From Bin80 sp965219915 (GTDB lineage: Bacteria > Bacteroidota > Rhodothermia > Rhodothermales > Bin80), in assembly GCA_965219915.1 (NCBI GenBank), contig OZ244794.1:3162001-3226000 (forward strand): a DNA stretch of 64,000 nucleotides. Direction: 5' to 3'. Of the stretch, positions 17,453 through 26,885 are shown piece after piece. Below the pieces are notes generated by a model. That model saw only the letters and a program-made list of their open reading frames with translations, searched no databases and was not told where the DNA came from. The first letter of the stretch is position 1. The number at the start of each line of letters is the position of its first letter. Both the position numbers and the translations under genes were made by a program.

Positions 17453-19048
17453 ATGGGAATTGATCTATCCTCTTGTGGCATTGAGGTCAGGGACATCCGA
17501 AGAAATATGGTGCCTGCTATCCTCTATGAAGATGCACTTCGCAATGAGACGGCAACGAAGATTACCAACAGTGGCGCCATCGCAATCACAAGTGGAGAAA
17601 AAACCGGCCGCAGCCCCCGGGATAAACGCATCGCTAAAATGCGTTCAAGCTCTCAGGATATCTGGTGGGGGTCGGTAAATCTGCCGATTGATCAGCACAC
17701 ATTCGAGATTAACCGGGAGCGTGCGCGCGATTACCTGAACACGTGTGATCACCTCTATGTCGTAGACGGTTACGCAGGCTGGGACCCACGCTACCGAATC
17801 AAGGTCCGTGTTATATGCGAGCGCGCCTACCATGCGCTCTTTATGCGCAATATGCTGATTCGACTCACCGATGAAGAGCTTGAAGATTTTGGCGAACCCG
17901 ACTATGTCGTATACAATGCCGGTATGTTTCCGGCTAATCGACATACTACATACATGTCTTCAAAGACTAGCATAGATATTTCCTTTGAAGACCAGGAAAT
18001 CGTTATCCTAGGCACCCAGTATGCGGGGGAGATGAAAAAAGGGATCTTCACGATTATGCACTATGTCATGCCGCAGAAGGGTATCCTGTCTATGCACTGT
18101 TCGGCGAATCAGGGAGCGGACGGAGATGTTTCTCTCTTTTTCGGACTCTCTGGAACCGGCAAAACCACGCTGTCGGCAGATCCAAACCGTAGGCTGATTG
18201 GCGATGACGAACACTGCTGGTCAGATGATGGCATCTTCAACATTGAAGGAGGCTGCTATGCGAAGGTAATCGATCTGTCCGCCGAACGTGAACCCGAGAT
18301 TCTTGAAGCCATCCGATTTGGTTCTGTCCTCGAAAATGTTGTCGTAGATCCGGTTACGCATGCTGTGGATTATACCGACATTAGTCTGACTGAGAATACT
18401 CGTGCCTGCTTCCCGATTGAGCACATGCGGAACGCCAAAATTCCATGTGTTGCGGAGCACCCGTCAAACATCATTTTCTTAGCCTTTGACGCGTTTGGAT
18501 TTTTGCCGCCGGTATCACGGCTCACACCTGAGCAGGTTATGTATCACTTCATTAGCGGCTATACGGCCAAAGTTGCCGGAACCGAAGTCGGTGTGCATGA
18601 ACCGGTGGCGACATTTTCTGCATGTTTTGGTGCAGCGTTCCTAGTATGGCATCCAGCAAAGTATGCTGAACTGCTCGCAACTAAAATGAGAACCCATAAA
18701 GTCAATAGTTGGCTCGTCAACACGGGAATCATCGGGGACGGAAATCAGCGAATCAAACTTCGCTACACGCGCGCCATCATTGACGCTATCCACAGTGGTG
18801 CCCTATTGAATGTGCCCACGGTGCGCGAGCCTATTTTTGATTTGGAAATCCCAACCAAATGCCCCGGTGTACCCGACGATCTCCTGTTCACGGAGCGGGC
18901 CTGGTCCGATCTGGACGCCTACCAACAGGCGGGACGACAACTCTCTATTCTGTTCTCCGACAACTTTGCCAAGTTTTCCGATCGATGTCCTCCCGAAGTC
19001 ATTACAGTCTCCCGTAATATTCTGGAGAATGAAGCCTGCAAGGGCTAG
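17453..19048 (+). CDS. pckA: ATP-dependent phosphoenolpyruvate carboxykinase
   Basis: 531 residues. It interconverts oxaloacetate and PEP with ATP at the entry to gluconeogenesis. The kinase-1 motif GLSGTGKTTLS (about 231-241) and kinase-2 LIGDDEHCW (about 248-256) are intact, as are the substrate region SGEKTGRSPRDKR and GYTAKVAGTE. The NTG segment reads NTGIIGDGNQRIKLRYTR where most family members have NTGWTGG, a modest divergence. It converges with pyrB, leaving 23 bp between stops. Confidence 0.95.
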   Translation: MGIDLSSCGIEVRDIRRNMVPAILYEDALRNETATKITNSGAIAITSGEKTGRSPRDKRIAKMRSSSQDIWWGSVNLPIDQHTFEINRERARDYLNTCDHLYVVDGYAGWDPRYRIKVRVICERAYHALFMRNMLIRLTDEELEDFGEPDYVVYNAGMFPANRHTTYMSSKTSIDISFEDQEIVILGTQYAGEMKKGIFTIMHYVMPQKGILSMHCSANQGADGDVSLFFGLSGTGKTTLSADPNRRLIGDDEHCWSDDGIFNIEGGCYAKVIDLSAEREPEILEAIRFGSVLENVVVDPVTHAVDYTDISLTENTRACFPIEHMRNAKIPCVAEHPSNIIFLAFDAFGFLPPVSRLTPEQVMYHFISGYTAKVAGTEVGVHEPVATFSACFGAAFLVWHPAKYAELLATKMRTHKVNSWLVNTGIIGDGNQRIKLRYTRAIIDAIHSGALLNVPTVREPIFDLEIPTKCPGVPDDLLFTERAWSDLDAYQQAGRQLSILFSDNFAKFSDRCPPEVITVSRNILENEACKG

Positions 19049-19071
19049 CAGGCACTCCAAGCACAAAAAAC

Positions 19072-20025
19072 CTATTCGTCGGCACCGGGAGCAAGCAAGT
19101 AAATTACCGCCATCCGTACAGCCACACCGTTGATGACTTGATCAAGAATGGCTGTACGTTCATGGTCTGCCACCTCGTCATCCAGTTCAACTCCTCTGTT
19201 CACTGGACCAGGATGCAGTACAATCATGTCAGGATGCATAGCCATATGACGTCCATTGAGCCCATAAGTCGTATGGTATTCACGCATGGACGGGACCAGA
19301 CTTGCCCCAAGCCTTTCGCGTTGTATCCGCAACGCTATGGCTACATCACAGCCATGAAGCGCTTCATCCAAATCATGCACCACACGTACGCCCAAGCTTT
19401 CGGTGTGTAGCGGCATAAGCGTCGATGGACCACACACGGTGACCTCAGCCCCCAATGTCGTTAGCGCGAAGATATTTGACCTGGCAACCCGGCTGTGCGC
19501 TATGTCGCCGATTATGGAGACCCGCAGGCCTGAGAAAGATTCGTATCTCTCCGAAATCGTCAGCAGATCCAAGAGTGCCTGAGTGGGATGCTCGTGCGCT
19601 CCATCCCCGGCATTGATAACCCGCGCCTCGATACATCTTGTAAGGAAGTGGGCCGCACCAGGTGAGCTATGCCGGATGACCACCATGTCTACCTTCATCG
19701 CCTCAATATTTTGAACCGTATCACGCAGACTCTCTCCCTTGGATAGACTTGACCCTGATCCACCGAAGTTAATCAGGTCAGCAGATAACCGCTTGGCTGC
19801 AAGCTCAAATGATATACGTGTGCGTGTGGATGGCTCAAAAAACAAGTTCGCAATCGTAGTGCCCAGCAAAGTCGGAACCCGCTTGATCGGGCGTTCCAAC
19901 ACCTCACGGAACTCACGGGCCGTGCTCAGAATCAACCGGATCTCATCCGCACTGTACGTGGATAAACCCAGCAAATGCCTGTGTTGAAGTATCCGTGTTT
20001 CAGCTTTTGGGGCTACATCTTCCAT
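19072..20025 (-). CDS. pyrB: Aspartate carbamoyltransferase catalytic subunit
   Basis: 317 residues, standard length. It condenses carbamoyl phosphate and aspartate in pyrimidine synthesis. Seen: carbamoyl phosphate site FFEPSTRTRISFE, GSSLSKGESLRDT, HEHPTQALLDLLTI, and MHPDMIVLHPGPVNRGVE near the end. Its ATG overlaps the pyrR stop (TAATG), so the pair is translationally coupled. No pyrI regulatory chain is adjacent. Confidence 0.95.
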   Translation of the reverse strand: MEDVAPKAETRILQHRHLLGLSTYSADEIRLILSTAREFREVLERPIKRVPTLLGTTIANLFFEPSTRTRISFELAAKRLSADLINFGGSGSSLSKGESLRDTVQNIEAMKVDMVVIRHSSPGAAHFLTRCIEARVINAGDGAHEHPTQALLDLLTISERYESFSGLRVSIIGDIAHSRVARSNIFALTTLGAEVTVCGPSTLMPLHTESLGVRVVHDLDEALHGCDVAIALRIQRERLGASLVPSMREYHTTYGLNGRHMAMHPDMIVLHPGPVNRGVELDDEVADHERTAILDQVINGVAVRMAVIYLLAPGADE

Positions 20026-20585
20026 TATCTAGATCCTCGAGTAACCAACCATACACCTTCACGGTCATCAATTTCATTAAACTGCACCCGTACCTCTTCT
20101 CCGGGAATTGTAGGCACTACGCGCCCGACCATATCTGCCCGAATAGGCAATTCATAATGGCCCCGATCAACGAGCGTCAGGAATTGGATCCTGGCAGGTC
20201 GGCCAAAATCTGTAACCGCATCCATTGCTGCACGTACCGTACGACCCGTGCATAATACATCATCAACCAGAATCAGATGGCGATTGGTGACATCAAATGG
20301 GATGTTTGTGCTCCGAATTTGAACTTTTCGGGAAATTCTGTGCAAATCATCCCTGTACATGGTTACATCTAACGTCCCCACAGGTATCTCGATATTCTCA
20401 AAGTCATTGATGAGTGTCTGCAGTCGCCGCGCCAAATATACACCGCGCCGGTGCATCCCAATGATCGCAGCCGAACTATCGTTCGGATGCAGTTCCTCAA
20501 TAACCTGTCTGGCCAGCCTGGCTAGTGTGCGCTCCATATCTTGCGCATCCATTAGCTGCGCCTTGATGATATCCGAAGGTTTCAT
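20025..20585 (-). CDS. pyrR: PyrR bifunctional regulator / uracil phosphoribosyltransferase
   Basis: 186 residues of type I phosphoribosyltransferase fold. PRPP loop LILVDDVLCTGRTVRAAMDA; MHRRGVYLARRL and GTLDVTMYRDDL are characteristic of PyrR. In Gram-positives PyrR binds RNA attenuators of pyr operons. Here only about 50 bp separate it from a divergent gene and no anti-antiterminator stem is evident, so RNA control at this site is not supported. It is the first gene of a pyrR-pyrB pair. Confidence 0.93.
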   Translation of the reverse strand: MKPSDIIKAQLMDAQDMERTLARLARQVIEELHPNDSSAAIIGMHRRGVYLARRLQTLINDFENIEIPVGTLDVTMYRDDLHRISRKVQIRSTNIPFDVTNRHLILVDDVLCTGRTVRAAMDAVTDFGRPARIQFLTLVDRGHYELPIRADMVGRVVPTIPGEEVRVQFNEIDDREGVWLVTRGSR

Positions 20586-20636
20586 GGTACAAATCTAAGC
20601 ACTGAAACGTATCCTTGAGCTTATTCTATTTTCAAA

Positions 20637-21575
20637 ATGGTAAATCGCGGTTCAACAAGTCCTCTCAAGTATCTGGATCCCGTCACGGTTTCCCGATTGA
20701 AAAACATGGAGATGCGTGCACGCCTAGTTGTTGAGGGGTTCATTACCGGCCTACACAAGAGCCCTTACCATGGATTCTCTGTTGAGTTCGCTGAACATCG
20801 GCCATATAACCCGGGAGATGATCTCAGGCATGTAGACTGGAAGGTGTACGCAAAGTCTGACCGCTATTATATCAAACAATACGAAGAAGAAACAAATTTG
20901 CGGCACTATGTCATTCTGGATACCTCGGCATCAATGCAGTATCGCTACGCAGGTCAAGTATCCAAACTTGAATACGGCGCATATTTAGCAGCTGCATTGC
21001 ATTTCCTCATGGTGATGCAAAGGGATGCCACCGGACTCATGACCTTTGATTCAGAAATACGAGCTGTGCTCAGACCACGCAGTACCATGCGTTATTTGAG
21101 GGAGATCCTGTTACATCTCGAACGATTCTCAAAATTTACGAGCACTGAACCATACACCGGAACAGCTCATGCTCTTCACCGGGTTGCGGAAATAGTTCAC
21201 CGACGGTCGCTGATCGTAATAATCTCGGATCTTATTGATGGTGCCGAGTCGCAGGAACGAGTAGTCCGAGCCCTCAGACGCCTGCGCCATAAAGGACACG
21301 AGGTACTTATCTTCCGCATACTTGAAGGAACTACTGAGCGCCTTTTTAATCTTCCTGACCGTCCGATGGTACTACGGGACATGGAATCTGGCAATGAACT
21401 GTCTCTCCACCCAGGCCAACTCCGGGAGGCTTACATGAAACGAATGGAGTCTCTCACTGAAAATCTCCGGCGCCAGTGCCTCGAGCATTCCATTGATTAC
21501 GTTGAACTGGATACGGCCGTACCCTACGACAAAGCCCTGTTAGCATATCTCAACAAGCGTCGGACGCTGCACTAG
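20637..21575 (+). CDS. DUF58 / VWA-like domain protein
   Basis: 312 residues. The DUF58 core is visible: GFSVEFAEHRPYNPGDDLRHVDWKV with the conserved PGDD and DW, then a vWA-like fold starting YVILDTSASMQYR (MIDAS-like DxSxS) and IVIISDLIDG. Such proteins usually work with a MoxR ATPase, which is not in the window. It is transcribed divergently from pyrR, and the following amidohydrolase starts 9 nt after its stop. Confidence 0.88.
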   Translation: MVNRGSTSPLKYLDPVTVSRLKNMEMRARLVVEGFITGLHKSPYHGFSVEFAEHRPYNPGDDLRHVDWKVYAKSDRYYIKQYEEETNLRHYVILDTSASMQYRYAGQVSKLEYGAYLAAALHFLMVMQRDATGLMTFDSEIRAVLRPRSTMRYLREILLHLERFSKFTSTEPYTGTAHALHRVAEIVHRRSLIVIISDLIDGAESQERVVRALRRLRHKGHEVLIFRILEGTTERLFNLPDRPMVLRDMESGNELSLHPGQLREAYMKRMESLTENLRRQCLEHSIDYVELDTAVPYDKALLAYLNKRRTLH

Positions 21576-21583
21576 AGTCCTTC

Positions 21584-22798
21584 ATGCATAACAACATCGC
21601 CCGCGATATCAAGATCGCAGCCAATGCTCTCCTGCCCCGGCTAATCAGCCTGCGGCGGACTATACACCAAAACCCTGAACTGGCCTTTGAAGAACATGCT
21701 ACCTCTGCCCTGGTGCAGAAAGAGTTGACGGGAATAGGAATCCAGTGTGACACTACAGCCGCCGATACCGGAGTGATCGCGACTATCCGAGGCAGTAGAC
21801 CCGGACCCACTGTGCTGCTGCGGGCAGATCTTGATGGATTGCCAATACAAGAGGAAACTAACCTGCCTTTCGCCTCCAAAAAAGCAGGGGTAATGCACGC
21901 ATGTGGGCATGACATGCATACTGCTTCTCTGTTGGGCGCCGCGTCCATATTACACCAATTGCGAGACAGGATCGCGGGCAACATTCGACTGGTTTTTCAG
22001 CCCGCCGAAGAACTCTTGCCCGGCGGCGCACTGTCCATGATCAACGCGGGCGCACTGGATCCTGACGGGGACGTACCTGCACCAACCTATTGTATAGCCC
22101 AACACGTAATGCCTGCCTTGCCGGCTTCCACGCTCGGGTTTCGGGCCGGAGTCTTTATGGCAAGCTCAGATGAGCTCTATATCGAGATATCATCTGATGG
22201 TGGTCATGCTGCAAAACCTCATCTATTGAGTGGCGATCCCGTGCTCGCCGCAGCCCATATAGTTGTTGCGCTTCAGGGCATCGTAAGCCGACACAGACCC
22301 CCTGAAATTCCTGCCGTTCTCTCAATCGGACGCATTAACGCTGATGGTGCAACCAATGTAATCCCACCGAATGTACAGTTGGAAGGTACTCTTCGTGCAA
22401 TGAGCGAAAATTGGCGAGAATCCGCTCACGAGCGTATACGTGAAACTGTAGAGCATACGGCCCAAGCACACGGTACAAGGGCACGAGTTGAAATACGTAA
22501 AGGTTATCCCATACTCGTAAATAATCCAACACTTACAAAAACTGCAATGAACGCCGCAGTTAGCTTCGTGGGAAAGCCTCAAGTCAAAGACATACCACTT
22601 TGGCTGGCGAGCGAAGATTTTGCGTATTTTCTGCAACAATGCGAGGGATTATTTTACACGCTGGGGGTAGGGCCATCGCCAGATCTTCATACTGCTGATT
22701 TTTCTCCGGATGAATCAGCCTTGGAGGTCGGTGCCGGATTCATGGCGTTCCTCGCAATGACGGTAAACGACAGTAGGCATACCACAAAACTATGCTGA
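21584..22798 (+). CDS. M20D amidohydrolase (hippurate hydrolase / IAA-amino acid hydrolase type)
   Basis: 404 residues. Metal-binding motifs HACGHDMHTA and FQPAEELLPGGA, DGGHAAKPH in the lid domain and a late WLASEDFAYFLQQCEG match the M20D amidohydrolases that cleave N-acyl amino acids. Cytosolic; substrate unknown. It follows the DUF58 gene by 9 nt, so the two are probably cotranscribed. Confidence 0.9.
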   Translation: MHNNIARDIKIAANALLPRLISLRRTIHQNPELAFEEHATSALVQKELTGIGIQCDTTAADTGVIATIRGSRPGPTVLLRADLDGLPIQEETNLPFASKKAGVMHACGHDMHTASLLGAASILHQLRDRIAGNIRLVFQPAEELLPGGALSMINAGALDPDGDVPAPTYCIAQHVMPALPASTLGFRAGVFMASSDELYIEISSDGGHAAKPHLLSGDPVLAAAHIVVALQGIVSRHRPPEIPAVLSIGRINADGATNVIPPNVQLEGTLRAMSENWRESAHERIRETVEHTAQAHGTRARVEIRKGYPILVNNPTLTKTAMNAAVSFVGKPQVKDIPLWLASEDFAYFLQQCEGLFYTLGVGPSPDLHTADFSPDESALEVGAGFMAFLAMTVNDSRHTTKLC

Positions 22799-22896
22799 CT
22801 GTGATAATATGTATATTCACGTTGCAGTACGGGTTGTGCTACCCGGGTGAATTTCGGGCAACTCCACGACCTGTGTAATAACATTCCAGAAAATCG

Positions 22897-25458
22897 ATGA
22901 CAGATAATCTGCAATACGATAATTCGGGGGATAGATCTCAGGACCGTCCCAAGGCACCGAGAGGACGACGCTTGGCAACCATAATCTTCGCTGCCAATGT
23001 GGGTCTGTTGGTGATCACTATTCTGGCTGTATCCGTATCACAGATTAGTAATTGGATGAACGGGGCGCGTGAGCAGGCACTAGACACCGCGGAAAAAACT
23101 GCAACCCAGATAGCCGATATCTATGCGGATATTGGGGAGATTTCCATTGCCAATGTAGCCCGAACCGTAGATGCTTCACTGAATGCACCCATGACTGCAC
23201 AGGCATTCGCCTCTGCTTTTTTGGTTAAGGTCGCCGCTGAAGCTGATTACGACACCTCGCAGGTGATCAACATTCTGACCTCCATCACTGAGGAAACTGT
23301 TCTGGATGAATTCTGGATCACAGACCGTGAAGCATATTCTTATCTAACAAACGTTCGTGACTCGACTGGTGAACTGGTTTATTTCGCATTTAAGGAAAGC
23401 CCGATTGAACAGCCGCAGGCATACAAGTTTTATTCTTTGCTCTATGTCCCGCCCGACTCATTTGCAGTGGTTACGCAACCCGCGCAGGTCCGTGAGGTTG
23501 ATCGGGATGTGTACAAGTACGTGGGCACCAATGGTGTAGACCATCACCGTATCACACAGGTGGGTAACGAGTTGGTCTTCGGGGATAATGAGTTGCTCAG
23601 CCAGACACATACAGATTCAACGGCAGACGTGTCCTCCGTAATTGAAGGGAATCTAGCCGCAAATATGCATGTGGTTGGAGTAATTCTCGACCATTACATT
23701 GAAGCTTCAAATACTGCAGGCCGTGGTGTGACAAGCATAGAGGAAGATTTTGGTAGAATTATAACCCACACCGCCATAGGCGAAATCATCGTGGCTGATC
23801 GCACCGGAAGAGTACTCCATTCTGTCACTTCTTCCGGCGGAGAACGACCCATTACAGTATTGTATCAAGACGAACTGGACCAATTGATGGCGGAAAACTG
23901 GATCGATCACAGTGGAGCCAAAATCCACCGCGGAGATTCTTCACAATACAAGTATGTAACCGTTGCACGTCCAGGAAGCGACTACATAGTCCAGATCGGA
24001 TTGCCATTGGTTCGGGGTAATAGTGCTAGTATTCTGAATACGGTTTATCAAGAGCAGGCGGATGTACTTGTGCGCGAGGGCTACCCGGAAGCACTCTGGT
24101 TTAATGATTCAGACAATCAGATTGCTGCGGCTGCACAGTACTCGGAAGCAGATGATATTACCGAAATGGAATCTGCTTGGCGTATGCCCTACTATGATCG
24201 TTCGGATAGCGCCGCAGTCTTACTCGAGCGTGCGTCCGCGACCGGTCATCCCGCCAGCTACGCACGACTCGGGCTGGTCAATTCTGAGCATCGCGGCATT
24301 TGGGTTGCCTCACCCATTTCACTTGGTGAAAACCGAGTCGGTGCGATATTGGCCTTCATTAACCTTGACGATACCGCCGAAGAAATCTGGAGTGGTATTC
24401 GGCAAACCCTGTTTATTTCACTGTTTCTGTTGATTTTCACAGCGGCAGCCAGTTTCTTTGGGGCTCGTCTGCTCACGCGCCCCATTGAGAAAATTGCTAC
24501 GGCGGCACGCTTTGTCGAGAGCGGCGAGCAACCGGATGAGGAGTTGGTCGGCTCCGTGATGAACCGGGCAGATGAGATTGGCGCCCTTGCAAGGGTCTTT
24601 CAGGATATGACCATTCAGGTTTTCAATCGTGAAGAAGTACTCGAAACACTCGTATCTGAGCGCACCGCTGAGCTCGTCTCTGCAAACGATGAGCTCCGTC
24701 TCGCACAACAGGCCATCAATCAGGACCTGGAAATGGCCACAGTTGTGCAGGCTGCTCTGGTAAGGGAGGGAACCGCGGATCTTGGAAGCTATACAATCTG
24801 CGCACGGATGGAACCCGCACAACAGGTAGGGGGAGATTTCGTTGATTTCTTCGAGGACGGCAACTCGGTGATCTGTGTCGTGGGCGATGTATCAGGAAAA
24901 GGAGTGGCTTCCGCACTTTTCATGGCGGCTTCTCAGGCTGCTATCCGTTTCGCCGCAAATGAGAGTAGCGATATCGCTGAAATCTGTGAGAGCGCAAATA
25001 ATCGACTCTGTCACCAAAACCCAATGGGGCTCTTCGTCACCGTATTCATTGCCAGAGTAAACCTGGAAAGCGGGGAAGTCGTATATACCTTAGCGGGACA
25101 TGAGCCCCCGTACCTGTTGAGTGGAGGGAAACGTACAACAATTGCCCGAACTAATGGGATCGCTATGGGGGTAATGGATGGAATTCCCTACGGTACGAAT
25201 TCGATCCAAATGAAACCTGGGGAGTACCTGTTTTCCTACACCGACGGATTGACGGACATGATCAATTTGAATGGTGATATTTACGGCAGGGATCGTCTGG
25301 AGCAGGCACTTGACAATGCTGATACGTCAAACCCAGACAACCTTCTGAACTATGTTTGGGATGATATTGCCACGTTCTCTTACGGAACTGCGTCTGCGGA
25401 TGACCGCACATGCTTAATTCTTTACCGCAACCTTCAATCTGAATCGAAAACAACATGA
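22897..25458 (+). CDS. Membrane sensor PP2C/SpoIIE-type phosphatase with HAMP domain
   Basis: 853 residues. Helix one is at about 26-50 and helix two at about 505-525, enclosing a periplasmic sensor of about 450 residues that may hold two PAS/Cache-like folds. HAMP (LLTRPIEKIATAARFVESG) follows, then a coiled coil and a PP2C/SpoIIE domain with VGGDFVDFFEDG (~643), VVGDVSGKG (~661) and SADDRT (~832), covering the metal-binding aspartates. Expected role: dephosphorylating a STAS protein to release it. It overlaps the next gene, an RsbW-like kinase, by 4 nt, and the STAS gene follows. Confidence 0.92.
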   Translation: MTDNLQYDNSGDRSQDRPKAPRGRRLATIIFAANVGLLVITILAVSVSQISNWMNGAREQALDTAEKTATQIADIYADIGEISIANVARTVDASLNAPMTAQAFASAFLVKVAAEADYDTSQVINILTSITEETVLDEFWITDREAYSYLTNVRDSTGELVYFAFKESPIEQPQAYKFYSLLYVPPDSFAVVTQPAQVREVDRDVYKYVGTNGVDHHRITQVGNELVFGDNELLSQTHTDSTADVSSVIEGNLAANMHVVGVILDHYIEASNTAGRGVTSIEEDFGRIITHTAIGEIIVADRTGRVLHSVTSSGGERPITVLYQDELDQLMAENWIDHSGAKIHRGDSSQYKYVTVARPGSDYIVQIGLPLVRGNSASILNTVYQEQADVLVREGYPEALWFNDSDNQIAAAAQYSEADDITEMESAWRMPYYDRSDSAAVLLERASATGHPASYARLGLVNSEHRGIWVASPISLGENRVGAILAFINLDDTAEEIWSGIRQTLFISLFLLIFTAAASFFGARLLTRPIEKIATAARFVESGEQPDEELVGSVMNRADEIGALARVFQDMTIQVFNREEVLETLVSERTAELVSANDELRLAQQAINQDLEMATVVQAALVREGTADLGSYTICARMEPAQQVGGDFVDFFEDGNSVICVVGDVSGKGVASALFMAASQAAIRFAANESSDIAEICESANNRLCHQNPMGLFVTVFIARVNLESGEVVYTLAGHEPPYLLSGGKRTTIARTNGIAMGVMDGIPYGTNSIQMKPGEYLFSYTDGLTDMINLNGDIYGRDRLEQALDNADTSNPDNLLNYVWDDIATFSYGTASADDRTCLILYRNLQSESKTT

Positions 25459-25877
25459 TTACCCGTGATTTCAATGTTACGGTAGCTGCTCGAGTGTCAG
25501 AGCTGCGCAATCTCTCGGCTATGGTGGAGACATTTGGAGAAGCACATGACCTCCCTCCGAGAACTAATTTTATAATCAACCTTGCTCTGGAAGAGCTCGT
25601 GACAAACACACTTGTTCATGGTAAGTTTGAGCACGGTGTTGATCCCCAAATTGACGTCAGTCTCAGCATACACGACGGCCGTGTGATCGTGGTCGTTCAG
25701 TCCAACGGTGGCAAGTTTGATCCGACAAAAAACACGAACCCGGATACGACAAGCGAGCTGGATTCTCGTCCAATTGGTGGTCTTGGACTACATCTCGTAA
25801 AGAGTCAAGCCGATGCATTCTCCTATGAGTTTGTCGATGGCTTCAATCGGTTGACTTTGGAGTATAACTTGTCCTAA
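25455..25877 (+). CDS. RsbW-like anti-sigma kinase (HATPase)
   Basis: 140 residues of the GHKL/HATPase_c_2 type. N-box LALEELVTNTLVHG with Glu and Asn, and G2 box GGLGLHLVKSQAD are clear. The G1 region reads VVQSNGGKFDP, where an aspartate usually sits (DDGPPFDP), so ATP binding may be altered. ATGA overlap with the phosphatase upstream. It should bind and phosphorylate the STAS protein encoded just downstream. Confidence 0.85.
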   Translation: MITRDFNVTVAARVSELRNLSAMVETFGEAHDLPPRTNFIINLALEELVTNTLVHGKFEHGVDPQIDVSLSIHDGRVIVVVQSNGGKFDPTKNTNPDTTSELDSRPIGGLGLHLVKSQADAFSYEFVDGFNRLTLEYNLS

Positions 25878-25960
25878 TGTTACACAAGGTTCACTATATT
25901 GGACATCCTCATTAACCTATCAGTATAACCCTAATCAAAACCATTCTGGGAAGCAGCAAA

Positions 25961-26305
25961 ATGGCTAGCAAACTTGAAGTACTTGAAGAGCGCGAATCAG
26001 ATATACTCACATTGGTCCCGGTCGGGCGTGTTGATAGCTCCAACGCGCCGGTGTTCGAGCGTGTACTCAAAGACTGGATTGACGATGGTGAAACCAACAT
26101 TATTGTAGACTTTAGCAAGTTATCCTTCATAAGCAGTTCGGGAATGCGTGTTCTGCTAATCGGAGCTAAGGGTGTGCGTGCCATTCAGGGGAATCTCATC
26201 CTCTGCGGAATGCGTGACAGTATCCGAGAGATTTTCAGCATCAGTGGTTTCGACACCATCATACCGGTAGTCAAAGACCGCATCGCAGCCGTTGATACTA
26301 TCTGA
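25961..26305 (+). CDS. STAS anti-sigma factor antagonist
   Basis: 114 residues, single STAS domain (SpoIIAA/RsbV type). The phospho-acceptor region is FISSSGMRVLLIGAK, with Ser in the usual place. A modest ribosome site (GGGAAG) lies upstream of the ATG. With the phosphatase and kinase before it, it forms a complete partner-switching set; its target sigma factor or effector is not in the window. Confidence 0.9.
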   Translation: MASKLEVLEERESDILTLVPVGRVDSSNAPVFERVLKDWIDDGETNIIVDFSKLSFISSSGMRVLLIGAKGVRAIQGNLILCGMRDSIREIFSISGFDTIIPVVKDRIAAVDTI

Positions 26306-26885
26306 TTCTATCGTAAGCAGTGCCCTGTGATTTTGAAGCATCGTGCGCGGGGTCTAATATGCTACGGCATTGATCCTCAGACACGCAAACCGCTTTCGAA
26401 ATACGTATCCTTAGCTCTGATCCTGACTCCTGGTAAACCCTATTTTTTCGAGTTCAAGGGCAATTGGAATTGTAGCAAGAGATTTCGTGGAGGAAGCATA
26501 CAACTCCGCCCTGCCGCTTCAATGCTCTAAACGCATTATGTGGACAAGGTGTCAGCCCTGGATGAAGTTAAGTTGGTTGTGATAGGCGCCGGATCTGTAT
26601 TGTAAGCATTCATCAATCCAGACCTACTCGTTGATTCAAACGGTCAGTTTCTGAATCCCCTCGCCACGCTGCCCGCATGCAGCTCCAAGTTGATGGCTGA
26701 GCAGCTCGAGGTTCAACTACAGTACAGCGCACCGACCGACCCACGGCTGAACAGCAACAACAGGATCCCAGCGGAACGTCTCTTGAGATAACATAAAATG
26801 GGCGGCCGCTTGGATCAGCAGGCCGCCCATACCACTCAAAGTGGGAACCAATCAGAACGAGTGAGCTTCTCTTGCAAACAAGAGA
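26306..26885 (+). other. Gene-free region, possible decayed gene
   Basis: About 580 bp. One plus-strand frame from 26327 to 26791 is interrupted by only two stops (TAA at 26528 and 26603) and reads partly like protein: VDKVSALDEVKLVVIGAG, then VDSNGQFLNPLATLP and SAPTDPRLNSNNRIPAERLL. This suggests a degraded gene of unknown family. The right end holds the amt terminator. Confidence 0.25.
26794..26830 (-). terminator. Rho-independent terminator of amt
   Basis: Minus strand ATGGGCGGCC pairs perfectly with GGCCGCCCAT (10 bp, 26821-26830 with 26798-26807) around a 13-nt loop, followed by TTTT. It lies 55 nt beyond the amt stop. Confidence 0.8.

Noticed and set aside
20586..20636. PyrR-dependent RNA attenuator upstream of pyrR
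   Set aside because: Only about 50 bp separate the divergent starts, with no stem-loop pair or T tract.
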